A stretch of 12,466 nucleotides of DNA from an uncultured Clostridia bacterium (GCA_947599995.1 CANQFW010000039.1:1-12466); one strand, 5' to 3'. Shown: positions 1 to 7,089, counted from the first letter of the stretch. Notes: generated from the letters alone by a model not told the origin. Made by a program: numbers and translations.

Positions 1-5
1 TTTTT

Positions 6-741
6 ATGGGAAAAGTAGCTTTAATTACAGGTGCAACAAGAGGAATTGGAAAACAAATTGCTTTATGTTTAGCTCGGGGAAGGATACGATATAGCTCTAA
101 ATTATAGAAGCAAAAATGAGGAATTAACAAATACTAAAAGTGAAATTGAAAAACTAGGTGTTAAAGTTTTACCTGTTCAAGGTGATGTATCAAACTATGA
201 TGAATGCGAACAATTTGTAAAAACGGTTATTGAGGAGTTTGGAAAAATAGATGTACTAGTAAATAATGCAGGGATAACAAAAGATATGTTACTTATGAGA
301 ATGAAAAGAGAAGATTTTGAACAAGTAATAGATGTTAATTTAATTGGAACATTTAATGTAACTAAAAATGTTATAAATTACATGCTAAAAGCAAAATCAG
401 GAAGAGTAATAAATATTTCTTCTGTAGTCGGTGTTTCAGGGAATGCTGGACAAACTAATTATTCTGCATCAAAAGCTGGAATAATTGGATTCTCTAAGAG
501 CTTAGCAAAGGAAGTGGCATCTAGAAATATATTAGTAAATTGTATAGCTCCTGGATTTATTCAAACAGATATGACAAATGTCTTAAAAGATGAAGTTAAA
601 GAAGAAATTGCAAAAGTTATTCCATTAAAAAGAATGGGAACAGGAGAAGATGTGGCAAAAGTCGTTAAATTTTTGGCTTCAGAGGATAGTAGTTATATTA
701 CAGGTCAAGTAATTCATGTTGATGGTGGAATGTTGATGTAA
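6..741 (+). CDS. fabG: 3-oxoacyl-[ACP] reductase FabG, read through a +1 shift at CGG (75-77)
   Basis: FabG is the NADPH-dependent short-chain dehydrogenase that reduces 3-ketoacyl-ACP in cytosolic FAS II. The Rossmann motif TGATRGIG is at residues 8-15. NNAG follows near residue 88, the catalytic Ser is about 139, and the YxxxK pair is Tyr152/Lys156. The C-terminal IHVDGGM is typical of FabG. From ATG 6 the frame runs to CGG at 75-77 and would then stop at TAG 105-107. Skipping one base there gives a 244-residue protein, the normal FabG length, with family sequence on both sides and no other lesion. An uninterrupted ORF from ATG 286 lacks the cofactor-binding half and cannot be the real gene. 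The removed base is ambiguous here: C75 gives Ala-Gly-Glu-Gly, while one of G76-G79 gives Ala-Arg-Glu-Gly. The upstream RBS is outside the window. FabG identity is very secure; the meaning of the shift is inference. Confidence 0.93.
75..78 (+). other. Putative +1 recoding site in fabG: GCT C GGG
   Basis: In the zero frame the codons are GCT CGG GGA, and a stop follows ten codons later. Skipping C75 gives GCT GGG GAA GGA TAC and restores FabG. It shares the form NNY-C-GGN with the sites in accC and accD. There is no prfB-type slippery codon: the P-site tRNA for GCT would have to re-pair with CTC, which it cannot. That argues for A-site skipping or four-base decoding rather than classical P-site slippage. 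Confidence 0.7.
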
Positions 742-793
742 TTAAATATTAAAATATTTTATGATGATTATTATAGATTTTAGAAATAAAAAG

Positions 794-823
794 TTTACAA
801 TATAATTGTTTTTTGTATATTAT
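794..823 (+). promoter_or_regulatory. Possible sigma-A promoter before fabF
   Basis: TTTACA (794-799) and TATTAT (818-823) are separated by 18 bp in the 111-nt fabG-fabF gap. The DNA is so AT-rich that such matches arise by chance, and the predicted leader would be only about 20 nt. An internal promoter would let fabF and later genes be made without fabG. Confidence 0.25.
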
Positions 824-852
824 CAGAGGAAAGGAAAAGAATGTGATTAAAA

Positions 853-2088
853 ATGAAAAGAGTAGTAATAACTGGTTTGGGAACAATAAGCCCAATTGGA
901 AAAAATGTAAATGAAACTTGGGAAGGAATTAAGTCAAAGAAATGTGGAGTTGAAAAAATAACTCAATTTAATACAGATAATTTTAAAACAAAACTTGCTT
1001 GTGAAGTTAAAAATTATAATCCAGAAGATTATTTTGATCTAAAGCAAGCTAGAAGATTAGACAAATGTTCACAATTTGCTATTATTGCTGCAAGAGAAGC
1101 TCTACAAGATAGCAAAATTACCAAGGAAAATACTGATTATAATAATATAGGAACATATATAGGTTCAGGTATTGGAGGTTTAAATACAATTCAAGAACAG
1201 TGTCTTGTAAATTTTGAAAAGGGGAATAATAGAGTATCTCCAATGTTTCTTCCAATGGCACTTTCAAATATGCCAGCAGGAAATGTTACAATAGATTTAG
1301 GACTTAAAGGTGAATCTCTTTCAACAGTTTCTGCATGTGCTTCTTCTACAAATTCAATAGGTGAAGCTTATAGAGCAATCAAAGATGGTTATGAAGAGGT
1401 AATTTTAGCAGGTGGAACTGAAAGCGCAATTTGTGAAATTGGAGTTGCATCATTTGAAAATATGAAAGCACTATGTTCATCTGATGATAAAAATAGAGCA
1501 AGTATTCCTTTTGATAAAGAAAGAAAAGGATTCGTTATGGGTGAAGGTGCAGCAGTTGTTGTATTAGAAGAATTAGAACATGCAAAAAAAAGAAATGCTA
1601 AAATATATGCTGAAGTTATTGGATATGGTGCTACATCTGACGCATATCATGTAACATCACCATCTCCAGATGGTGAAGGTGCTGCAAGAGCAATGACAAG
1701 AGCACTTAAAGATGCAAAAATTAAACCAGAAGATGTTGATTATATAAATGCACATGGAACAGCAACACATTTAAACGATATGTACGAAACCATGGCAATA
1801 AAAACTGCATTTGGTGAATATAGTAAAATTGTAGCTATTAGTTCAACAAAAGGAAATGTGGGACATTTACTAGGTGCTGCTGGTGCAATTGAGGCTATTT
1901 TCTGCTGTAAAGCAATTGAAGACAGTTTTGTACCTCCAACAATTAATTATAAAGTAAAAGATGAGGATTGTGATTTGGATATTGTTCCAAATGAACCAAG
2001 AATGAAGAATATAGATATTGCAATGTCTAATTCGCTTGGATTTGGTGGTCATAATGCTTCAATTATATTAAAAAAATTTAAAGTTTAA
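853..2088 (+). CDS. fabF: 3-oxoacyl-[ACP] synthase II FabF (KAS II)
   Basis: FabF is the elongating condensing enzyme: it joins malonyl-ACP to acyl-ACP with loss of CO2. The 411-residue length is normal. The Cys-His-His triad is visible as Cys162 (in STVSACASS), His301 (INAHGTATHLND) and His338 (KGNVGHLLGAAG), with Lys333 in place and the C-terminal glycine-rich loop FGGHN at 397-401. Most family members have Pro where this one has His306 (HGTATH rather than HGTxTP); the following Asn-Asp and downstream Glu-Thr are kept. The start is ATG 853. An ATG twelve bases upstream (841) is directly followed by TGA, so it cannot start the gene. The RBS is GAGGAAAGG at 826-834. It follows fabG by 111 nt. 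The frame is unbroken and contains no CGG codon. Confidence 0.97.
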   Translation: MKRVVITGLGTISPIGKNVNETWEGIKSKKCGVEKITQFNTDNFKTKLACEVKNYNPEDYFDLKQARRLDKCSQFAIIAAREALQDSKITKENTDYNNIGTYIGSGIGGLNTIQEQCLVNFEKGNNRVSPMFLPMALSNMPAGNVTIDLGLKGESLSTVSACASSTNSIGEAYRAIKDGYEEVILAGGTESAICEIGVASFENMKALCSSDDKNRASIPFDKERKGFVMGEGAAVVVLEELEHAKKRNAKIYAEVIGYGATSDAYHVTSPSPDGEGAARAMTRALKDAKIKPEDVDYINAHGTATHLNDMYETMAIKTAFGEYSKIVAISSTKGNVGHLLGAAGAIEAIFCCKAIEDSFVPPTINYKVKDEDCDLDIVPNEPRMKNIDIAMSNSLGFGGHNASIILKKFKV

Positions 2089-2144
2089 CAATCTAAATGA
2101 TAAATGTTATGCTTATTTATTTTAAACAGAGCAGAAAGGAAACA

Positions 2145-2185
2145 ATGGTTGAAAGATAATTACAATTCTTATTTGTTTTTCAACC
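2145..2185 (+). promoter_or_regulatory. Leader between fabF and accB: mini-ORF overlapping a hairpin
   Basis: AGAAAGGA precedes a five-codon ORF (ATG GTT GAA AGA TAA, 2145-2159) that overlaps the left arm of an 8-bp stem, GGTTGAAA (2147-2154) with TTTCAACC (2178-2185). A ribosome on the mini-ORF would open the stem. The arrangement resembles translation-coupled attenuators, but no terminator T-run follows, so any effect would be on RNA stability or on accB translation. Confidence 0.3.
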
Positions 2186-2190
2186 AGACT

Positions 2191-2221
2191 TGTGCCTTAG
2201 GAAGGAATGGGATTAAATATG
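2191..2221 (+). repeat. Start-region repeat, copy 1 (accB)
   Basis: These 31 bases match 10279-10309 at 28 positions. They contain the accB RBS and both ATGs (2207, 2219). CCTT (2195-2198) can pair with AAGG (2202-2205) and mask the RBS. Confidence 0.6.
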
Positions 2222-2665
2222 GAGTATGAGAAAATTAAAGAGCTAATTAAAGACATGGGAAATTCAAAATTAACATCTTTAGAAATTGACTTCCCTGATG
2301 GAACAAAAATTAGTATGAAAAAAGATGAAAAACAAATTTTTACAGATACTTTAAGTAAATCAGATAATAACATTACAGACAAAAATGCTATAACTGAAAA
2401 TGTGGTAACTATTGAATCAAAAGAGGAAGAAACAAATATTATTAAATCTCCAATGGTTGGTACATTTTATTCAAAACCATCTCCAGATAGCGAACCATAT
2501 GTTGAGGTTGGAAAAGAAGTAAGAAAAGGTGATGTTGTTTGTATTATAGAAGCTATGAAATTGATGAATGAAATAGAGTCAGAATTCAATGGGGAAATAG
2601 CTGAAATTTTAGTAAAAGATGGTGAGCCAGTAGAATATGGAAAGCCATTATTTAGAGTAAAATAA
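2219..2665 (+). CDS. accB: Biotin carboxyl carrier protein of acetyl-CoA carboxylase (AccB)
   Basis: AccB carries the biotin that shuttles CO2 from AccC to the AccD/AccA carboxyltransferase. The C-terminal biotinyl domain starts around ATG-based residue 76 (SPMVGTFYSKPSP) and has the biotinylation motif EAMKLMNEI, with Lys114 as acceptor. A charged, low-complexity linker joins it to a short N-terminal helix. Two in-frame ATGs exist, at 2207 and 2219. I chose 2219, which gives 148 residues, because AGGAAGG almost touches the first ATG, because the N-terminus MEYEKIKELI then matches the usual BCCP start, and because fabF has the same paired-ATG layout with only the second usable. fabZ follows after 13 nt. 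Confidence 0.95.
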   Translation: MEYEKIKELIKDMGNSKLTSLEIDFPDGTKISMKKDEKQIFTDTLSKSDNNITDKNAITENVVTIESKEEETNIIKSPMVGTFYSKPSPDSEPYVEVGKEVRKGDVVCIIEAMKLMNEIESEFNGEIAEILVKDGEPVEYGKPLFRVK

Positions 2666-2678
2666 AGGAGAGTTTTTT

Positions 2679-3101
2679 ATGCTAAACAAAGATGAAATTA
2701 AAGATATAATACCACAAAGGGAACCATTTTTAATGATAGATGAGGTAGAAGAATATACTCCTGGAGTTGGAGCTACTGCATATAAATATGTAAACGAAGA
2801 GGAATGGTACTTTAAAGGCCATTTCCCTGGAAACCCAATTATGCCAGGTGTGTTAATTACAGAAAGCCTAGCACAGACAGGTGCGGTTGCTATTTTAAGT
2901 ATGGAGGAAAATAAGGGTAAAAATGCTTTATTTGGTGGAATTAATAATATGAAATTTAAGAAAATGGTTGTTCCAGGTGATAAGCTTAAATTAGAAGTAA
3001 AAATTATTAAGAAAAAAGGACCAATTGGAGTAGGTGAAGCTATTGCAACAGTTGATGGAAAAATTGCAGCAAAGGGTGAACTTACTTTTGCAATTGTCTA
3101 A
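2679..3101 (+). CDS. fabZ: 3-hydroxyacyl-[ACP] dehydratase FabZ
   Basis: FabZ removes water from 3-hydroxyacyl-ACP to give trans-2-enoyl-ACP. The 140-residue length is normal for this hot-dog-fold enzyme. The signature GHFPGNPIMPGV has catalytic His48, and the partner acid is Glu62 in LITESLAQTG. The N-terminal IIPQREPFLMIDEV is also typical. The start at ATG 2679 has AAAGGAG at 2664-2670 with 8-nt spacing. It lies between accB and accC, the common Firmicute order accB-fabZ-accC. The frame is intact and has no CGG codon. Confidence 0.97.
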   Translation: MLNKDEIKDIIPQREPFLMIDEVEEYTPGVGATAYKYVNEEEWYFKGHFPGNPIMPGVLITESLAQTGAVAILSMEENKGKNALFGGINNMKFKKMVVPGDKLKLEVKIIKKKGPIGVGEAIATVDGKIAAKGELTFAIV

Positions 3102-3161
3102 GGTGTAAAAAGTTAGTCCGGTTTTTTTACTATAAATGTATACAATAAAATATATAATAAG

Positions 3162-3200
3162 CTCAAACGAGAAGTGGATATTACTAGTCTTATTGTTTGA
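3162..3200 (+). promoter_or_regulatory. Hairpin in the accC leader
   Basis: The 114-nt fabZ-accC gap is long for this operon. TCAAAC (3163-3168) pairs with GTTTGA (3195-3200), extended inward by a wobble and an A-T pair, just before the RBS GGAAAGG (3203-3209). TATAAT at 3153-3158 could be a -10 element, but I see no -35 at proper distance. I do not recognise a FapR or FabT operator. The role is unknown. Confidence 0.25.
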
Positions 3201-3215
3201 ACGGAAAGGTATAAA

Positions 3216-4560
3216 ATGAATAAAATATTGATTGCTAATCGTGGTGAGATTGCTGTACGTATAATTCGCGCTTGCAAGGAGATGAATATTAAAACAGTTG
3301 CTATATATTCAGAAGCTGATAAAGACGCCCTTCATACAAGATTGGCTGATGAAGCAATATGTATTGGACCAGCAGCTCCTGGAAAAAGTTATTTGAATTT
3401 TAAGAATATAATAGAAGCTGCAAATATAACTGGTAGTGATAGTATTCATCCAGGTTTTGGCTTTTTGTCAGAAAATAGTCAGTTTGCTAAGATATGTGAG
3501 GAATCAAACATTAAATTTATTGGTCCATCATATAAAGTAATTGAACTTATGGGAAATAAATCAAATAGTAAGGAATTGATGAAATCTGCCGGTGTACCTG
3601 TAATACCTGGATCTGACGGATGTGTAAAAGGTATACTAGATGCAAGAAAAATAGCGGAAGAAATTGGATATCCAATTATGCTTAAAGCCTCTAGTGGAGG
3701 TGGAGGAAAAGGAATCCGCATTGTGTATACTCCTGAGGAGCTAGAAACAAATTATAATATAGTAAAACAAGAAGCAAAAGTATCGTTTAATGATGATGAA
3801 ATTTATATTGAAAAATTTATTAAAAATCCTAGACATGTTGAAATACAAATTTTAGCAGATGAATTCGGAAATGTAATTCATTTAGGAGAAAGAGATTGTT
3901 CTATACAAAGAAAGAATCAAAAGATAATTGAAGAGACACCATCTACTGCTATTGATGATAATTTAAGAGAAAAAATGGGAAAGGCAGCTATTAAAGCAGC
4001 AAAAGTCTCTGGTTATACTAGTTGCGGAACAATTGAGTTTTTGGTAGACAGTGATAAGAATTTCTATTTTATGGAGATGAATACAAGAATTCAGGTTGAA
4101 CACCCAATAACTGAATTTAGAACAGGTATTGATATTGTAAAAGCTCAAATAAAAATTGCTGCTGGTGAGCCTTTAAGATACAAACAGAAAAATATTGAAT
4201 TTAGAGGTCATAGTATAGAATGTAGAATTAATGCAGAAAACCCTGATAAGAATTTTATGCCTTGTCCTCGGAACAATACTAGGACTTAATTTACCAGGTG
4301 GAAATGGGGTTAGAATCGATACAGCTATTTATGAAGGTTATACTATTCCACCAACTTATGATTCTATGATAGCAAAAATTATTACGCATGGAGATAGTAG
4401 AAATGAAGCAATTAGTAAAATGAGAAGAGCTTTAGAAGAGGTAGTTATCGAAGGGGTCGATACAAATGTTGATTTCTTGCTCAAAATTATAAGAAATACG
4501 AATTTTATAAGAGGTAATTTTGATACATCTTTTATTGAAAAGGAAATTTTGAAAAAATAA
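3216..4560 (+). CDS. accC: Biotin carboxylase AccC, read through a +1 shift at CGG (4269-4271)
   Basis: AccC is the ATP-dependent carboxylase of biotin on AccB. The protein shows the N-terminal ILIANRGEIAVRI, the HPGFGFLSEN signature (78-87), the ATP-grasp glycine loop GGGGKGI (161-167), ERDCSIQRKNQK (225-236) and the active-site MEMNTRIQVEH (286-296). After residue 351 the zero frame reads CGG AAC AAT ACT AGG ACT TAA. Skipping C4269 gives Pro-Gly-Thr-Ile followed by the family C-terminal domain (PGGNGVRID, YDSMIAK, GVDTNVD) to residue 447, close to the 449 of the E. coli enzyme. Without the shift the C-terminal fifth is lost. The start is ATG 3216 with GGAAAGG upstream. accD begins about 38 nt after the stop. 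Identity is certain; the recoding is inference. Confidence 0.94.
4269..4272 (+). other. Putative +1 recoding site in accC: CCT C GGA
   Basis: The zero frame reads TGT CCT CGG AAC and stops at TAA 4287-4289. Dropping C4269 gives CCT GGA ACA ATA, that is Pro-Gly-Thr-Ile; the Pro-Gly is conserved in biotin carboxylases. Reading CGG as Arg and skipping the next base would replace the conserved Gly, so the C-skip or CGGA-as-Gly reading is preferred. Confidence 0.75.
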
Positions 4561-4584
4561 GCCTTCCTAGTAAGACAAGAAAGG

Positions 4585-4600
4585 AATGGATTTAATAATG
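4585..4600 (+). promoter_or_regulatory. Paired-ATG start motif at accD
   Basis: AATGGATTTAATAATG holds two in-frame ATGs (4586, 4598) twelve bases apart, with AAAGG touching the first. The same layout occurs at fabF (840-855) and accB (2206-2221). Confidence 0.45.
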
Positions 4601-5441
4601 ATAATTGATAAAATAAAAAAAAGAGAACCTACAGCTAAGCGCATTAATAATAAAGTAGATATACAAGTTAGTAAATGGGTTAAATGTGATACGTGTAAAG
4701 AAATTATATATAAAGAAACAGTAAGATCAAATTATGGAATTTGTCCGAATTGTGGTACATATTTTAGAATGCATATTAATAAAAGAATTGAATCAATTAT
4801 AGATGAGGGTACATATAGAAGATTTGATTTAGATATTGAGACTACAAATCCACTTAAACTTGAAGATTATCCAAAAAAATTAAAAAGTTTAAGAGAAAAA
4901 ACTGGAATACAAGAGGCTGTAGGATGCGGAACAGGTAAAATAAATGGTGAAGATGTCGTAATTTGTGTTATGGATAGTGGATTTATGATGGGAAGTATGG
5001 GTATAGTTGTTGGCGAAAAAATTACATATAGTATTGAAAAAGCTATTGAATTAAAAATTCCATTAGTAATATTTTGCGTCTCTGGTGGCGCAAGAATGCA
5101 AGAGGGTATTGTATCATTAATGCAAATGGCAAAAACAACATCTGCAATTGCAAAATTAAATAAAGCGGGAATTTTGTATATTTCTGTTTTAACAGATCCA
5201 ACATACCGGTGGTGTTACAGCATCTTTTGCAAGTTTAGCAGATATTATACTTGCTGAGCCTAAAGCGATGATAGGTTTTGCTGGAAAAAGAGTAATTGAA
5301 CAAACAATAGGCGAGAAACTCCCAGATGAATTTCAAACAGCAGAATTCTTATTAGAACATGGTTTTATTGATAAAATAGTTGAAAGAAAAGAATTGAAAG
5401 ATACTTTATCTACATTAATTAAGTATCATGCTAAAAATTAG
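4598..5441 (+). CDS. accD: Acetyl-CoA carboxylase carboxyltransferase beta subunit AccD, read through a +1 shift at CGG (5207-5209)
   Basis: AccD forms the carboxyltransferase with AccA, moving CO2 from biotin to acetyl-CoA to give malonyl-CoA. The N-terminal zinc ribbon has CDTC and CPNC (four cysteines, residues 30-52). It is followed by the crotonase-like core with GSMGIVVGEK and the SGGARMQEG oxyanion motif. At CGG 5207-5209 the zero frame departs and stops at TGA 5255-5257. Skipping C5207 gives DPTYGGVTASFASLADI, then EPKAMIGFAGKRVIEQT and a normal C-terminus, 280 residues in all. The shift falls inside a highly conserved segment, so the intended frame is clear. I chose ATG 4598 over 4586 because AAAGG abuts the first ATG and fabF and accB share the layout. 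accA follows closely. Confidence 0.93.
5207..5210 (+). other. Putative +1 recoding site in accD: TAC C GGT
   Basis: The zero frame reads ACA TAC CGG TGG TGT. Removing C5207 gives TAC GGT GGT GTT, that is Tyr-Gly-Gly-Val, the conserved glycine pair of carboxyltransferases. Reading CGG as Arg would destroy the first glycine. A stop occurs 16 codons downstream in the zero frame. Confidence 0.75.
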
Positions 5442-5463
5442 AGGATATAAGGAGAAAAATAGT

Positions 5464-6276
5464 ATGAAAGAATTAACTGCTTGGGAAAGAGTAGAAATTG
5501 CAAGAAGTCCTAGTAGAAAAACTTCGATAGAATATATTCAAAATATATTTGATAGTTTTATGGAACTACATGGAGATAGAAATTTTGCAGATGATAAATC
5601 TATAATTTGTGGGTTAGCTAAATTGGATGGAAAGAATTATACTGTTATTGCAGAACAAAAAGGAAGAAATACCAAAGAAAATATTGAAAGAAATTTTGGT
5701 ATGCCAAATCCCGAAGCATATAGAAAAGCTATAAGGTTTATGGATCAAGCTGAAAAATTTAAAAGACCGGTAATTACATTTATAGATACAAAAGGTGCGT
5801 ACCCAGGTATTGGTGCTGAAGAAAGAGGCCAAGGAGAAGCAATTGCAAGTTCAATGTTAAAAATGGCTAATCTTAAGGTCCCAATAATATCTATTGTAAT
5901 TGGAGAAGGCTCATCTGGTGGAGCATTAGCTCTTGGGCTTGGAAATAGAGTACTGATGTTAGAAAATGCAATTTATTCAATTTTGTCTCCAGAAGGGTAT
6001 GCAAGTATATTATGGAAGGATTCATCAAGGGCAAAGGAAGCGGCTGAAAAAATGAAATTAACAGCAAAAGATTTATATGAAATGAAAATTATTGACAAAG
6101 TTATTAAAGAACCGGAAGGTAATACAAAAGAAAGTTTTTTGGAAATTTCTAAAAATTTGAAAGATGAGATTAAATCAATAATTAAAGACATGGAAGATAT
6201 GTCAGAAGAGGAAATCATCCAAAATAGATATCAAAAGTTTAGAAATATGGGGGAGTATGAATTTTTAAATAAATAA
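5464..6276 (+). CDS. accA: Acetyl-CoA carboxylase carboxyltransferase alpha subunit AccA
   Basis: AccA is the second carboxyltransferase subunit and pairs with AccD. The N-terminus TAWERVEIARSPSRKTS, the segment FMELHGDRNFADD, the GAYPGIGAEERGQGEAIA loop and the glycine-rich GEGSSGGALALG are all family hallmarks. I chose ATG 5464, giving 270 residues, because AAGGAG (5449-5454) sits about 9 nt upstream. An ATG at 5428 would add 12 untypical residues and overlap the end of accD. AGG is used as Arg here (Ile-Arg-Phe near 5731), so AGG is a normal arginine codon. The frame is intact and fabI follows 13 nt after the stop. Confidence 0.97.
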   Translation: MKELTAWERVEIARSPSRKTSIEYIQNIFDSFMELHGDRNFADDKSIICGLAKLDGKNYTVIAEQKGRNTKENIERNFGMPNPEAYRKAIRFMDQAEKFKRPVITFIDTKGAYPGIGAEERGQGEAIASSMLKMANLKVPIISIVIGEGSSGGALALGLGNRVLMLENAIYSILSPEGYASILWKDSSRAKEAAEKMKLTAKDLYEMKIIDKVIKEPEGNTKESFLEISKNLKDEIKSIIKDMEDMSEEEIIQNRYQKFRNMGEYEFLNK

Positions 6277-6289
6277 TAGGAGGAAACAA

Positions 6290-7057
6290 ATGTTAGAAGG
6301 AAAAAAAATATTAATTATGGGAATAAGAAATAAGTGGAGTATTGCTTATGGAATTGCAAAGTCTGCTTATGAAAATGGCGCAAAGCTTTTATTTACATAT
6401 ATGGGCGAAGAAAATAAGGAGAAAATAGAAAATTTGATTTCAGAATTCAAAGGAAGTAAGGCTTATGTTTTAGATGGAGCTTCGGAAGATGAGTTAGTGA
6501 AGGATGTATTTTCAAAGATAAAAGAAGAAAATGGTAAGATTGATGGTATTGTTCATGCAATAGCACATGCAAACACAGAAGACTTAAGAAATGACTTCAT
6601 TTTTACATCAAAAGATGGACTTTCACATGCTGTAGATGTAAGTTGTTATTCATTTGTATTAGTTTCAAGAATGGCTAAGGAACTTGATATGTTAAATGAA
6701 AATGCAAGTCTACTAACACTTACATATTATGGTTCGACAAAAGTATTTGATGGATATAATGTTATGGGTGTTGCAAAAGCTGCATTAGAATCAAGTGTAA
6801 GATATTTAGCGGAGAATTTAGGAAAAGATGGAATAAGAGTAAATTCTATTTCAGCCGGACCAATCAAGACTTTATCAGCAAAAGGAATAAAAGATTTCTC
6901 ATCTATTTTAGATGTTGTAGAAAACAGAGCTCCATTACGCAAAAATGTTACTCAAATTGAAGTAGGAAATGTTGCATCATTTTTACTAAGTCCAATGTCA
7001 AGCGCAGTTACTGGTCAAATTATATATGCTGATAATGGGTATAATATAATGGGATAA
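6290..7057 (+). CDS. fabI: Enoyl-[ACP] reductase FabI
   Basis: FabI is the NAD(P)H-dependent reductase of trans-2-enoyl-ACP, the last step of each elongation cycle. The 255-residue length is typical. The nucleotide-binding loop GIRNKWSIAYGIA (11-23) matches the atypical FabI pattern. Tyr146, Tyr156 and Lys163 coincide in number and context (YNVMGVAKAALE) with the E. coli catalytic residues. The C-terminal SAVTGQIIYADNGYNIMG is also standard. Many clostridia use the flavoenzyme FabK here instead, so a FabI at the end of the operon is noteworthy. Family knowledge predicts triclosan sensitivity. The RBS AGGAGG lies at 6279-6284. This looks like the last recognisable gene of the operon. Confidence 0.95.
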   Translation: MLEGKKILIMGIRNKWSIAYGIAKSAYENGAKLLFTYMGEENKEKIENLISEFKGSKAYVLDGASEDELVKDVFSKIKEENGKIDGIVHAIAHANTEDLRNDFIFTSKDGLSHAVDVSCYSFVLVSRMAKELDMLNENASLLTLTYYGSTKVFDGYNVMGVAKAALESSVRYLAENLGKDGIRVNSISAGPIKTLSAKGIKDFSSILDVVENRAPLRKNVTQIEVGNVASFLLSPMSSAVTGQIIYADNGYNIMG

Positions 7058-7089
7058 TAAAATAGGTTTAAAGCACGTTAATAGTAAAA

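Noticed and set aside
3126..3158. Promoter before accC (TTTACT with TATAAT)
   Set aside because: The spacer would be 21 bp, too long; in such AT-rich DNA a lone TATAAT is weak evidence.
4231..4560. A separate 109-residue gene after accC
   Set aside because: Its first residues are untypical and its body is the AccC C-terminal domain, continuous with AccC after the +1 shift.
6..5441. fabG, accC and accD as ordinary pseudogenes
   Set aside because: Each has a single break with intact family sequence on both sides, the same break codon, and intact co-operonic genes; random decay would not give this pattern.
6..5441. The three shifts as routine sequencing errors
   Set aside because: Common errors are length changes in homopolymers. 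Here two of the three sites (accC, accD) are not in long runs, and all three make an in-frame CGG. I cannot fully exclude a motif-specific basecalling error, so raw reads should be checked.
5428..5463. Upstream ATG for accA
   Set aside because: It overlaps the accD end, lacks a well-spaced RBS and adds residues not typical of AccA; ATG 5464 has AAGGAG about 9 nt before it.
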